NCBI RefSeq assembly: GCF_000993825.1
Contig: NZ_CP011114.1
Span: forward strand, 1,054,001-1,118,000
Origin: Paenibacillus durus ATCC 35681
GTDB lineage: Bacteria; Bacillota; Bacilli; Paenibacillales; Paenibacillaceae
Direction of reading: 5' to 3'
Length of the DNA: 64,000 bases
The position numbers and the translations under genes were made by a program. Shown here piece after piece: positions 10,067 through 18,857 of the stretch (the first letter of the stretch is position 1; every line of letters begins with the position of its first letter). The notes below the pieces were generated by a model, which saw only the letters and a program-made list of their open reading frames with translations, was not told the DNA's origin and ran no database searches.

Positions 10067-11752
10067 CTAGATTTTCAGCACGCCGCCTTTGCTGGCGTTC
10101 GTTACAAGCTTGGAGTACCGGGCCAGGTAGCCCGTCTTCACCTTTGGTTCGAACTCTTTCCAGTCTTTGCGGCGTTCTTCCAGCTCCTCATCGCTGACAT
10201 GCAGCTCGATCTTGCGGTTATTCAGATCCAGCTCGATGATGTCGCCGTCACGGACAAAAGCGATCGGTCCGCCTTCCGCCGCCTCCGGCGAGATATGGCC
10301 GATGCTGATGCCGCGGGAAGCGCCCGAGAAGCGGCCGTCGGTGATCAGTCCGACCTTGGCGCCAAGGCCCATGCCGACGATCTGCGAGGTCGGGGCGAGC
10401 ATTTCCGGCATGCCCGGTCCGCCTTTCGGACCTTCATAGCGGATAACGACGACGTGGCCTTCCTTGACCTTGCCGCCGGCAATGCCTTCCAGCGCCTGCT
10501 CCTGGGAGTCGAAGCAGATGGCCGGCCCTTTATGGTAGCCGCCCACGGACGGGTCAACCGCGCCAACCTTGATAATCGAGCCTTCCGGAGCGAGGTTGCC
10601 GTACAGGACGGACAATCCGCCGACCTGGGAATACGGATTGTCCAGCTTATGAATAACGCTCGTATCCTGGATTTCATGTCCGCTGACATTCTCGGCCAGC
10701 GTCTTTCCGGTAACGGTCATGCACTCACCGAACAGTGTGCCCGGCTTCTTCAGCAGCTCGTTCAGCACGGCGCTGACGCCGCCCGCACGGTCCACATCCT
10801 CGATGAAGATGTCCGAAGCGGGGGCCAGCTTGGCCAGGTACGGTACGCGATTGGCCACTTCGTTGATCCGCTCCAGTGGGTATTCGATGCCGGCTTCTTG
10901 CGCCAGTGCCAGCGTGTGCAGCACGGTGTTGGTGGAACCGCCCATTGCCATATCGAGTGCGAACGCATTGTCGATCGATTCCTTCGTCACGATGTCGCGC
11001 GGTTTCAGATCAAGCTTGATCAGTTCCATGAGCTGCTTGGCGGACTGCCGCACGAATTCCTTGCGTTCTTCCGCCACGGCCAGGATTGTGCCGTTGCCCG
11101 GCAGGGCGAGGCCCAGCGCTTCGGCCAGACAGTTCATGGAATTGGCGGTGAACATGCCGGAACAGGAACCGCAGGTCGGACAGCCGTATTGTTCGAGTTC
11201 GAGCAGCTCCGCGTCGTTGATTTTGCCGACCTGGTGGGCGCCTACGCCTTCAAATACGGAAGTCAGCGACAGCTTGCGACCTTTGCTGTCCACGCCGGCC
11301 TTCATCGGCCCGCCGCTGACGAAGATGGTCGGGATGTTGACGCGCAGCGCGCCCATCATCATGCCCGGCGTAATTTTGTCGCAGTTCGGGATGCAGACCA
11401 TGCCGTCGAACCAGTGCGCGGATACGACCGTTTCCAGGGAGTCGGCGATAATCTCGCGGCTGGGCAGCGAGTAGCGCATGCCGATATGTCCCATCGCAAT
11501 GCCGTCGTCCACGCCGATCGTATTGAATTCGAAAGGAACGCCGCCCGCTTCGCGGATTGCTTCCTTGACGATTTTGCCAAATTCCTGGAGATGCACATGA
11601 CCTGGCACGATATCGATATAGGAATTACAGACCGCGATAAACGGTTTGCCGAAATCCTCATCTTTAACGCCGGCTGCCCGCAGCAGACTGCGGTGCGGAG
11701 CCCGGTCGAAGCCTTTTGTGATCATGTCTGAACGCATTTTCTTGGCTGCCAT
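10067..11752 (-). CDS. ilvD: Dihydroxy-acid dehydratase IlvD (561 aa)
   Basis: An Fe-S/Mg-dependent dehydratase converting 2,3-dihydroxy-isovalerate and -methylvalerate into the 2-oxo acids for valine, leucine and isoleucine. Visible family motifs are '[10 protein letters not shown]', the Cys-containing '[11 protein letters not shown]' and 'GRFSGASRG'. Residues correspond to full-length IlvD. The frame stays open 39 bases further upstream, but the ATG at 11752 begins the usual '[11 protein letters not shown]' and has GGGGGAA about nine bases before it. The rest of the ilv/leu operon is not nearby, so this is a detached copy. Its leader contains inverted repeats but I cannot identify a T-box or CodY site. 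Confidence 0.97.
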   Translation of the reverse strand: MAAKKMRSDMITKGFDRAPHRSLLRAAGVKDEDFGKPFIAVCNSYIDIVPGHVHLQEFGKIVKEAIREAGGVPFEFNTIGVDDGIAMGHIGMRYSLPSREIIADSLETVVSAHWFDGMVCIPNCDKITPGMMMGALRVNIPTIFVSGGPMKAGVDSKGRKLSLTSVFEGVGAHQVGKINDAELLELEQYGCPTCGSCSGMFTANSMNCLAEALGLALPGNGTILAVAEERKEFVRQSAKQLMELIKLDLKPRDIVTKESIDNAFALDMAMGGSTNTVLHTLALAQEAGIEYPLERINEVANRVPYLAKLAPASDIFIEDVDRAGGVSAVLNELLKKPGTLFGECMTVTGKTLAENVSGHEIQDTSVIHKLDNPYSQVGGLSVLYGNLAPEGSIIKVGAVDPSVGGYHKGPAICFDSQEQALEGIAGGKVKEGHVVVIRYEGPKGGPGMPEMLAPTSQIVGMGLGAKVGLITDGRFSGASRGISIGHISPEAAEGGPIAFVRDGDIIELDLNNRKIELHVSDEELEERRKDWKEFEPKVKTGYLARYSKLVTNASKGGVLKI

Positions 11753-12111
11753 ACTTAAAAGTTCCCCCTTATTATTCAATTGCAATTCCAATATTTTGCC
11801 GCATTAACGCACTGCTCTCTGAAGAGCCGCGAAGCCGCGGTTTATAGAAAGAACAGGGTCCAGCTCTATGAGAAAGAGGGTGGCCGGCGCCGTTTCTATA
11901 ATAATAGCGGTTTTTCCTATTAGTAGAGTCTATCACAAAGAGCCGGGTTTTTCTACCGGGCGATGTTAAGTTTATCACCAATAAATGCATGAAAGCACTA
12001 CCCATAAGACCCTGCTGCGTCAAGGGCTGAAGGTTGTTTGCGTGTATCGATTCCTCTATAATTTTCCTTAAGAATTAAAGGACGTATGCGGTATACCTGG
12101 GAGTGGACATC
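11753..12111. other. Intergenic region upstream of ilvD (divergent)
   Basis: No gene is visible in this stretch. It should hold the divergent promoters of ilvD and of the hydrolase-like gene. It contains an inverted repeat TATAGAAA/TTTCTATA (11843-11850 and 11893-11900) enclosing a GC-rich palindrome GGCCGGCGCC, and a CCGCG/CGCGG mini-hairpin (about 11827-11840). Neither is followed by a T-run in the ilvD direction, so these may be operator or leader RNA structures rather than terminators. Confidence 0.5.
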
Positions 12112-12849
12112 TTGAATAAAAAACGTACGAAGCGCGGTCTCATTATATTGTTGGCATTTGGCGCGGCTGCGGTGGGGGCTCTCTGGTTCTATTTGAAGCC
12201 TTACACCCCGGAAGGCCAGGCCGAAGGCGCCCTCGTCTCCGGCAGGGGAATCCTCGTTGAGCGGAATGACAACTGGATTTCTTTCGAGCCTTCCACTGCG
12301 AGAATGACAGGCATTATATTCTATCCGGGCGACCTGGTCGAGGCCGAAGCCTATGCGCCGCTGGCCAGACGGCTGGCAGCAGCCGGACATCCGGTCTATA
12401 TCGCCCGCATGCCGCTCAATCTCGCGGTAACCCGGAGCGACGCGGCCGAGGATATTATCCGCGTGCATCCCAAGCTGTCCTTTATCCTTGGCGGTCATGC
12501 GCTGGGGGGCGTTATGGCTTCGCGGTTTGCCGCGAGCCACCCGGACGAATTGGAAGGCGTGTTCTTTCTGGCCTCCTATCCGGATGAGAAAGGGAGCCTG
12601 AAGACGACGACATTGGCGGCGCTGTCGGTACTTGGCACCGAGGACAAGGTTCTGGACCGCAAGAAATATCTTGAGGGCAGAGCCTATCTGCCGGACAACA
12701 CCGTGTACTACTCGCTTGAAGGAGGCAATCACGCCCAGTTCGGCAGCTATGGCTCGCAAAAGGGGGACGGAGAGGCGTCGATTTCCGAGAATCAGCAGCA
12801 GGCTGAAACGGTGCGGATGCTGCTTGATTGGATGAGTAATCTGCGTTAG
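12112..12849 (+). CDS. Alpha/beta-hydrolase-fold protein without the catalytic serine (245 aa)
   Basis: A membrane-anchored (hydrophobic residues about 8-25) alpha/beta-hydrolase of the Abhydrolase_5-like type found in Bacillota. The nucleophile elbow normally reads G-H-S-L-G-G, but here it is G-H-A-L-G-G (gcg codon at 12508-12510), so the serine is replaced by alanine. The acid region 'LGTEDKVLD' and the His motif 'GGNHAQFGSYG' are retained. Either the protein is catalytically dead or it has a different role. I chose the TTG at 12112 because TGGGAG lies eight bases before it; the in-frame GTG at 12103 has no ribosome site. Confidence 0.8.
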   Translation: MNKKRTKRGLIILLAFGAAAVGALWFYLKPYTPEGQAEGALVSGRGILVERNDNWISFEPSTARMTGIIFYPGDLVEAEAYAPLARRLAAAGHPVYIARMPLNLAVTRSDAAEDIIRVHPKLSFILGGHALGGVMASRFAASHPDELEGVFFLASYPDEKGSLKTTTLAALSVLGTEDKVLDRKKYLEGRAYLPDNTVYYSLEGGNHAQFGSYGSQKGDGEASISENQQQAETVRMLLDWMSNLR

Positions 12850-12936
12850 TCCCTAGACGGGTCAAGGCAGCTTCGGCTGCGGCATCCGGGACAGACGCGA
12901 GGTTGAACTACATAAGGACAGAAGGGAGAAGCGAAG

Positions 12937-13704
12937 GTGCCTCTACTGCATGTGAACGGCATTTCGGTGCCCTGCAAAGCCATCCTGTTTGACAAGGACG
13001 GCACACTGCTTGATCTGATGGAAATGTGGGGAACATGGGCGGAGTCCGTGCTTCGGGATATGGAGACCCAAATGGCGCTGATTGGCGCGGACTTTACAGG
13101 GGATAAGAACCTGCTGCTGGGCACCGTGCAGGATGCGAAAGGCCGGATCACCGGGTACGATCCCGGCGGACCGCTCCCGATGGCCACGGTGGAGCAGACC
13201 TACGGGATTCTGGCCTGGCAGCTCTACGCCGCAGGCGTTCCCTGGAATGACGCGATAGTGCGGGTGATGGGCATTGCCAAGGATGCGATGAACGAGCTGC
13301 GCGAGCGCCGCGCAGCAAGGCCCCTGCCCGGGCTGCTGCCCTTTCTTGCGCAGTGCGCGCAGGCTTCGCTTCGGCTGGGAGTGGTAACGTCGGATGAATC
13401 GCATACGACGGCCGAGCATCTGGAATGGCTCGGCATTTCCGGTTATTTCGGCGCGGTGGTGACAAGGGACAAAGTGGTCAAAGGCAAACCGGCTCCGGAA
13501 ATGGCCGAAGCCGCCTGCCGGGAGCTAGGGACGCTCCCTGAAGAGACCGTCGTCATTGGCGACAGCAACGCCGATATGCAGATGGGCAGGGGAGCGGGCC
13601 TGCGCCTAGCGATCGGGATATCATCGGCGGCGGGAACGGCGGAGCATTTGGCGGACGCCGATACCGTCGTCCGCGACTTTACCGAGCTTACCGTTTCAAT
13701 GTGA
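12937..13704 (+). CDS. HAD-superfamily hydrolase, phosphoglycolate phosphatase-like (255 aa)
   Basis: A HAD phosphatase. Motif I is 'FDKDGTLLD' with Asp19 as nucleophile and Asp21 as acid/base, motif II is 'VVTSD', the Lys of motif III lies in 'VKGKPAPEM', and motif IV is 'VIGDSNADM'. The alpha-helical cap inserted after motif I makes it a Gph/beta-phosphoglucomutase-type subfamily I member. The substrate cannot be told from sequence. GTG start with GAAGGGAG upstream. It lies 29 bases before the sirtuin gene, so the two are probably cotranscribed. Confidence 0.88.
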   Translation: MPLLHVNGISVPCKAILFDKDGTLLDLMEMWGTWAESVLRDMETQMALIGADFTGDKNLLLGTVQDAKGRITGYDPGGPLPMATVEQTYGILAWQLYAAGVPWNDAIVRVMGIAKDAMNELRERRAARPLPGLLPFLAQCAQASLRLGVVTSDESHTTAEHLEWLGISGYFGAVVTRDKVVKGKPAPEMAEAACRELGTLPEETVVIGDSNADMQMGRGAGLRLAIGISSAAGTAEHLADADTVVRDFTELTVSM

Positions 13705-13733
13705 CTTAACACCAGAAAGGATGATTACAAGTT

Positions 13734-14474
13734 ATGGATTCATTGCAAACCTTAGCTTCCTGGATACGGGAAAGCAGCCGTATCGTCTTTTTCGGAGGAG
13801 CCGGAACATCGACGGAAAGCGGCATTCCTGATTTCCGTTCCGCGGCGGGACTGTATCTGTCGGAGAAATCTTCGCCATATCCGCCCGAGCAAATGCTGAG
13901 CCACAGCTTCTTCATATCTAAGCCGGACATTTTTTTTGATTTTTACCGGGGCAAAATGCTTCATCCGGATGCTCAACCGAACGGCGCTCACCAGCTTCTT
14001 GCCCGCCTCGAGCAGCAGGGTCGTCTTAGTGCGGTCGTGACGCAGAATATCGACGGGCTTCATCAGAAAGCGGGCAGCCGGCGCGTGCTGGAGCTTCACG
14101 GGTCCGTACACCGCAACCACTGTATGAGCTGCTCCCGTTATTACGGGCTGGATGCGATTACCGGCAGTGAAGAGACCGTTCCCCGCTGCCTTGAATGCGG
14201 CGGCATCATTAAGCCGGACGTTGTGCTTTACGAGGAAGAGCTGGACCATAAGGTGCTGACCGATTCCGTCCAGGCGATTGCAAATGCCGATCTGCTCATC
14301 ATCGGAGGCACTTCGCTGACCGTGCAGCCCGCAGCCAGTCTTATTCAATATTTTCAAGGCAATCATACAGCGCTGCTCAACGGCGAACCGACGTCCTATG
14401 ATACGCGTGCGGACCTGATCATTACCGATCGGATCGGGTGGGCGATGGACCGAATAAGCGAGATGCTGGGCTGA
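13734..14474 (+). CDS. NAD-dependent protein deacylase, sirtuin (246 aa)
   Basis: A Sir2-family enzyme removing acyl groups from lysines with NAD+. It shows the NAD motif 'GAGTSTESGIPDFRS', 'TQNIDGLH', catalytic His122 in 'ELHGS' and a structural zinc site made of Cys130, Cys133, Cys152 and Cys155. Length is that of bacterial CobB/SrtN proteins. AAAGGA precedes the ATG. It probably shares a transcript with the preceding HAD gene. Target proteins are unknown. Confidence 0.93.
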   Translation: MDSLQTLASWIRESSRIVFFGGAGTSTESGIPDFRSAAGLYLSEKSSPYPPEQMLSHSFFISKPDIFFDFYRGKMLHPDAQPNGAHQLLARLEQQGRLSAVVTQNIDGLHQKAGSRRVLELHGSVHRNHCMSCSRYYGLDAITGSEETVPRCLECGGIIKPDVVLYEEELDHKVLTDSVQAIANADLLIIGGTSLTVQPAASLIQYFQGNHTALLNGEPTSYDTRADLIITDRIGWAMDRISEMLG

Positions 14475-14603
14475 CGGCTTCCACGTCTTCGTGTATGCGG
14501 TGATTATAATAACCTGCGGCAGTTTAAGAATAAAATATTCGGACTGCTCCGAACATTAAAAGTCATTGAGCAAGGGATACCAGACCGAGAGGCAGGGATA
14601 CGC

Positions 14604-15608
14604 ATGGTATATGTGGCAAGCGACGAGCGGTATGAGGTGATGCGGTACAACCGCTGCGGGAAGTCGGGATTAAAGCTTCCGGCCATCTCGCTTGGGCTGT
14701 GGCACAATTTCGGCGGTATTGACTCCTATGAGAACGGAAGGAAAATGATAACCCGGGCGTTTGATCTAGGGATCACCCATTTCGATTTGGCCAATAATTA
14801 CGGTCCGCCCCCCGGTTCAGCCGAAGAATTGTTCGGCAGCGTGCTTGCCAAGGATCTGGCGCCGTACCGTGACGAAATGGTAATTTCGACCAAGGCCGGA
14901 TACTATATGTGGCCGGGGCCGTATGGCGAATGGGGCTCGCGAAAGTATGTACTGTCAAGTCTGGACCAAAGTCTGAAGCGGCTCGGGGTGGATTATGTGG
15001 ACATTTTTTATTCGCATCGGCCCGATCCCGAGACGCCGCTGGAAGAGACGATGGGGGCGCTGCACCAGGCTGTCCGCTCAGGCAAGGCTCTGTATGCCGG
15101 ATTATCCAACTACTCCGCCGAACAGACGGAAGCCGCTATTGCCATACTCAGGGATCTCGGCACCCCGCTGCTGATTCACCAGCCAAGGTATTCGCTGCTG
15201 GACCGCTGGATAGAGAATGGGCTGCAGGATGTGCTGGAGCGGCATGGAGCCGGAAGCATCGCTTTTACGCCGCTCGCGCAAGGCTTGCTGACGAATAAAT
15301 ATCTGAACGGCATTCCGGGCGATTCCAGAGCGGTCAAGCCTTCGGCCGCGTTTAACGAAAGCCGGATTACGCCGGAGGCGCTGCGGAAGGTCCGGCTGCT
15401 GAACCAGATGGCCGCGGCTCGCGGCCAGAGCCTGGCGCAGTTCGCGCTGGCCTGGGTGCTGCGGAGCGGCAGGGTCACTTCCGCGCTGATCGGCGCGAGC
15501 CGTGTAAGCCAGATCGAAGAGAACGTGGCGGCGCTGTCCAATCTCGAATTCACGGATGAAGAGCTGGACCGGATCGAGATTATTTTGAAGACCGAGAACG
15601 ACGGTTAG
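14604..15608 (+). CDS. Aldo/keto reductase, L-glyceraldehyde 3-phosphate reductase-like (334 aa)
   Basis: An NADPH-dependent aldo/keto reductase of the YghZ/Gpr type. The N-terminus 'MVYVASDERY' followed by 'YNRCGKSGLKLPAISLGLW' closely follows the E. coli YghZ pattern, which fixes the start. The AKR tetrad is visible as Asp and Tyr in 'FDLANNYGPPPG', Lys in 'ISTKAG' and His in 'YSHRPD'. E. coli YghZ reduces L-glyceraldehyde 3-phosphate and methylglyoxal; the same role here is inferred by similarity. It lies 129 bases after the sirtuin gene. Confidence 0.9.
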   Translation: MVYVASDERYEVMRYNRCGKSGLKLPAISLGLWHNFGGIDSYENGRKMITRAFDLGITHFDLANNYGPPPGSAEELFGSVLAKDLAPYRDEMVISTKAGYYMWPGPYGEWGSRKYVLSSLDQSLKRLGVDYVDIFYSHRPDPETPLEETMGALHQAVRSGKALYAGLSNYSAEQTEAAIAILRDLGTPLLIHQPRYSLLDRWIENGLQDVLERHGAGSIAFTPLAQGLLTNKYLNGIPGDSRAVKPSAAFNESRITPEALRKVRLLNQMAAARGQSLAQFALAWVLRSGRVTSALIGASRVSQIEENVAALSNLEFTDEELDRIEIILKTENDG

Positions 15609-15622
15609 CAGGTAAGGCTCGG

Positions 15623-16480
15623 CTAGTGATCCTGCTGCCGCGCCGTGACGGCGCGGTAAGCTGTCGGCGACTGGCCGCAGAAGCGCTTGAACTGGCGGGA
15701 GAAGTATAAAGCGTCCGTTAATCCGACCGATGCCGCTACCTGCTCCACCGACAGTTCGGGCCGCTCGCGCAGCAGCTGGCGAGACTTGTCGATCCTCAGC
15801 TTGAGCAGATAGGTAACAGGTGACAGCCCCGTTTCCTCTTTGAAAATGCGCGACAGATAAGCCCGGTTATAGCCAAGGCTGGCGCACATCTGTTCAATTG
15901 AGACCGGATGAGCGTACTGGGAGGACATATAGTGAATCATCTGCTTGACGGTCCGCTTCACCTGCGAATCTTTTCCCGGCAGGCGCGAATGGTCCTTCAG
16001 CATCTCTGACGCTTCCCCCAGTGTCAGATAGAGAAACCCAAGCGAGGTCAAGTGACCGCTCTCCCGCCCTGCGTAGAAAGTCTTCATAATTCCGGCAAGC
16101 GCTTCTGGAATGACGCTTCTGTTGCCGCACGCCGCCACCGGCTGTTCGGGCGAGAAGCCGGCTTCGCGTACAAGCCTGCCCGCATCCGTCCCGGAAAAGG
16201 CCGCCCATCTATATCTCCACGGCCGCTCAAGGTCGGATACATAGCTGACCAGCTGGCCGGGCTGAATGAGAAAGCAGTCGCCGGGTCCAAGCTCATAGGT
16301 GCGCTGCTCCGTGCGGAATGCGCCTGCTCCCGTTTCAATGCAGTGCAGCAGGAAATAATCGTAGATTTTCGGTCCGACTTGGTGCAGCGGCGGCGTCTGG
16401 CTTTCTCCGGCGAACAGTACATGAAGGCTCTGCTCCTCGTAATAGACCGGGTTGGAGGCCACGGAATAGGTTTGTTCCAT
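15623..16480 (-). CDS. AraC-family transcriptional regulator (285 aa)
   Basis: A two-domain regulator: an N-terminal cupin-like sugar-sensing domain (about 1-150, 'YELGPGDCFLIQPGQL') and a C-terminal double helix-turn-helix (about 185-282) with 'MCASLGYNRAYLSRIFKEE' and the AraC signature around 'LYFSRQFKRFCGQSP'. It is divergent from galK across about 160 bases, so it is probably the activator of the galactose operon; this is inferred from position only. I prefer the ATG at 16480 (GAAAGGGA seven bases upstream) over the TTG at 16486, which is too close to that site. Confidence 0.9.
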   Translation of the reverse strand: MEQTYSVASNPVYYEEQSLHVLFAGESQTPPLHQVGPKIYDYFLLHCIETGAGAFRTEQRTYELGPGDCFLIQPGQLVSYVSDLERPWRYRWAAFSGTDAGRLVREAGFSPEQPVAACGNRSVIPEALAGIMKTFYAGRESGHLTSLGFLYLTLGEASEMLKDHSRLPGKDSQVKRTVKQMIHYMSSQYAHPVSIEQMCASLGYNRAYLSRIFKEETGLSPVTYLLKLRIDKSRQLLRERPELSVEQVAASVGLTDALYFSRQFKRFCGQSPTAYRAVTARQQDH

Positions 16481-16549
16481 CCGCAAATCCCTTTCTTTCT
16501 GATGCTAGGGTAAAGTCACATTTATCCATACATTACACACATGATTGCA

Positions 16550-16578
16550 TTACAGGCAAAGCACCATTTTATTATACT
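16550..16578 (+). promoter_or_regulatory. Predicted galKET promoter
   Basis: TTACAG, 17 bases, TATACT. The -35 box is poor, which suits a promoter that needs an activator such as the divergent AraC-type protein. The region between it and the regulator gene would hold the operator. Confidence 0.5.
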
Positions 16579-16643
16579 ATAAGCATGAAGCATCTGAATA
16601 TTCAGTCCAGTCAGGATAAGCGGCGAAAGGGTGGAGCGAACCA

Positions 16644-17822
16644 ATGAGTATACAAGAGCTTAATGCAGCATTCATTGAAAAATACGGAACAAGCGGCCTG
16701 GAGGAAAAAGTATTCTATGCGCCGGGCAGGGTCAATCTGATCGGAGAGCATCTCGATTATAACGGGGGTTATGTTCTGCCAGCGGCGCTGGAATTTGGCA
16801 CGACACTGATCGTACGGCCGCGTGCCGACGGTAAAGTAACGTTCGCTTCAACTAATTTTCCATATGAATTATCCATTGATTATACCGAAATCGGCAGAGA
16901 AAAGACCGGCGAATGGGTGGACTATCCGATTGGCGTAATGGTCGAGCTGAAGAAAAAAGGACACCCCGTATCGCAGGGGTACGACCTGCTCTTCCATGGA
17001 GATATCCCTAACGGTGCGGGCTTGTCGTCTTCGGCTTCCATCGAGGTCGTTACAGCTTTTGCTTTCCTGACGCTGGAGGGCGGCGATACCGATACGGTGG
17101 AAATCGCGCTGCTGTCCCAGCGCGCCGAGAATCAATACGTCGGCGTAAACTCCGGCATCATGGATCAGTTCGCTGTCGCCAACGGCAGAAAGGATCATGC
17201 CATTCTGCTTATGTGCGATACGCTGGAATATGATCTGGTGCCTTTCCTAACCGGTTCTTATAAACTCGTTATCGGCAATACGAACAAGCGCCGGGGGCTG
17301 GTGGATTCCAAATACAATGAACGCCGCCAGCAGTGCGACGAGGCGCTCGCCGCGCTGCGTGAAGAAATCCCTTCCCTGGGATTCCTGGCGCAATTGAAGC
17401 CGGACGAATTCGAACGGCATGCAGGGAAAATCGCCGATGAAACAGTCAGACGGCGCGCGCGCCATGTTGTTGAAGAGAACCAGCGCGTGCTTGACTCTGT
17501 ACAGGTGCTTAAAAATAATGATCTGAAGCAGTTCGGACAGTTCATGAACGACTCTCACGTTTCACTGCGCGATTTGTATGAAGTAAGCTGCACCGAGCTG
17601 GACGTTATGGTCGAGGAGGCGCAGCGCATTCCCGGTACGCTCGGCTCGCGGATGACGGGCGCGGGCTTCGGCGGCTGCACCGTTTCGCTGGTGCATGAAG
17701 ACGATATCGATCGCTTTATTGCCGAAGTGGGCAAAGCCTATAAGGAAAGAACGGGCCTTACGGGCGAATTTTACGTATGCGGCATCGGCAACGGGGTTAG
17801 AGAACTGGAAGGAGTGAAGTGA
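16644..17822 (+). CDS. galK: Galactokinase (392 aa)
   Basis: A GHMP-family kinase phosphorylating galactose to galactose 1-phosphate, the first committed Leloir step. Visible motifs are the GalK signature 'GRVNLIGEHLDYNGGYVLP', the ATP loop 'GAGLSSSASIE', 'NSGIMDQFA' and the C-terminal 'MTGAGFGGC'. Length is normal for the family. AAAGGGTGGAG lies before the ATG. The galE ATG follows after one base, so translation is likely coupled. Confidence 0.97.
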   Translation: MSIQELNAAFIEKYGTSGLEEKVFYAPGRVNLIGEHLDYNGGYVLPAALEFGTTLIVRPRADGKVTFASTNFPYELSIDYTEIGREKTGEWVDYPIGVMVELKKKGHPVSQGYDLLFHGDIPNGAGLSSSASIEVVTAFAFLTLEGGDTDTVEIALLSQRAENQYVGVNSGIMDQFAVANGRKDHAILLMCDTLEYDLVPFLTGSYKLVIGNTNKRRGLVDSKYNERRQQCDEALAALREEIPSLGFLAQLKPDEFERHAGKIADETVRRRARHVVEENQRVLDSVQVLKNNDLKQFGQFMNDSHVSLRDLYEVSCTELDVMVEEAQRIPGTLGSRMTGAGFGGCTVSLVHEDDIDRFIAEVGKAYKERTGLTGEFYVCGIGNGVRELEGVK

Positions 17823-17823
17823 T

Positions 17824-18813
17824 ATGGCTATATTGGTGACGGGCGGAGCGGGCTATATTGGCTCCCACACGGTAGCGGAGCTGCTTGACCTCGGTGAAGA
17901 GGTTGTGGTGCTGGATAATCTGGTAACAGGGCACCGGGAATCCCTTCTCGGAGGCAAGCTGTACGTAGGTGATCTGCGAGACAAGGAGCTGCTGGCCAAG
18001 CTGTTTGCCGAGAACGAGATTGAAGCAGTCATTCATTTTGCCGCAAGCTCGCTCGTAGGCGAGAGCATGAAAGACCCGGTAAAATACTACGATAACAACG
18101 TATATGGCACGCAGTGTCTGCTGGAAGGCATGCAAAAGGCGGGCGTGAACAAAATCGTGTTCTCCTCCACCGCGGCAACTTACGGCGAACCGGAGAAGGT
18201 ACCGATCGAAGAGACGGACCGGACCCAGCCTTCCAATGTCTACGGTGAGACGAAGCTGACGATGGAGCGGATGATGTCGTGGTTCGATAAAGTGCTTGGG
18301 ATCAAATACGTGGCGCTCCGCTACTTCAATGCCGCCGGGGCGCATGCCAGCGGTAAAATCGGCGAGGATCATCGTCCCGAGAGCCATCTGATTCCGCTCG
18401 TTCTCCAGACCGCACTGAAGCAGCGGGAGAGTATCGCGGTCTTCGGCGACGACTATCCGACTGGGGACGGCACCTGCATACGCGACTATATCCATGTCAG
18501 CGATCTGGCGGACGCCCATGTCCGGGCTGTAACTTATCTGCGCAGCGGAAGCGAAAGCAGCGTGTTCAACCTCGGCAACGGCCTGGGATTTTCCGTCAAG
18601 GAAGTGATCGAGACGGCCAAGGAAGTGACCGGCCTTGACATTCCGGTTGTCATTCAGGAGCGCCGCGCGGGCGACCCCGCCGTGCTTGTGGCCTCCTCCG
18701 ATAAAGCCCGCAGCGTGCTGGGCTGGAATCCGTCGCGCGCCGATCTGAAGGAAATCATCCGCAGCGCCTGGAATTGGCATTCGTCTCATCCGCAAGGGTA
18801 CGGAGAAGCCTGA
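17824..18813 (+). CDS. galE: UDP-glucose 4-epimerase (329 aa)
   Basis: An NAD-dependent SDR-extended epimerase interconverting UDP-galactose and UDP-glucose. The Rossmann motif 'GGAGYIGSH' is at the N-terminus, with the catalytic pair Ser in 'FSSTAATYG' and Tyr-x3-Lys in 'NVYGETK'. 'RYFNAAGAH' is the substrate-binding GalE motif. GGAGTGAAGTGAT precedes the start. It starts one base after galK ends and forms the middle of the galKET operon. Confidence 0.97.
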   Translation: MAILVTGGAGYIGSHTVAELLDLGEEVVVLDNLVTGHRESLLGGKLYVGDLRDKELLAKLFAENEIEAVIHFAASSLVGESMKDPVKYYDNNVYGTQCLLEGMQKAGVNKIVFSSTAATYGEPEKVPIEETDRTQPSNVYGETKLTMERMMSWFDKVLGIKYVALRYFNAAGAHASGKIGEDHRPESHLIPLVLQTALKQRESIAVFGDDYPTGDGTCIRDYIHVSDLADAHVRAVTYLRSGSESSVFNLGNGLGFSVKEVIETAKEVTGLDIPVVIQERRAGDPAVLVASSDKARSVLGWNPSRADLKEIIRSAWNWHSSHPQGYGEA

Positions 18814-18857
18814 TGAAGCCGATGGAGATGACACCTGGTATAAAGGAGAACAACATC

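Noticed and set aside
10199..11731. A 510-codon open frame on the + strand opposite ilvD
   Set aside because: It is the complement of a securely identified ilvD; the translation is low-complexity His/Arg/Asp-rich and has no ribosome site. High GC at third positions keeps the antisense frame open.
11876..11892. AGGGTGG on the + strand in the ilvD upstream region, considered as a T-box
   Set aside because: Only about eight of 14 T-box positions match, there is no stem I or terminator, and it points away from ilvD.
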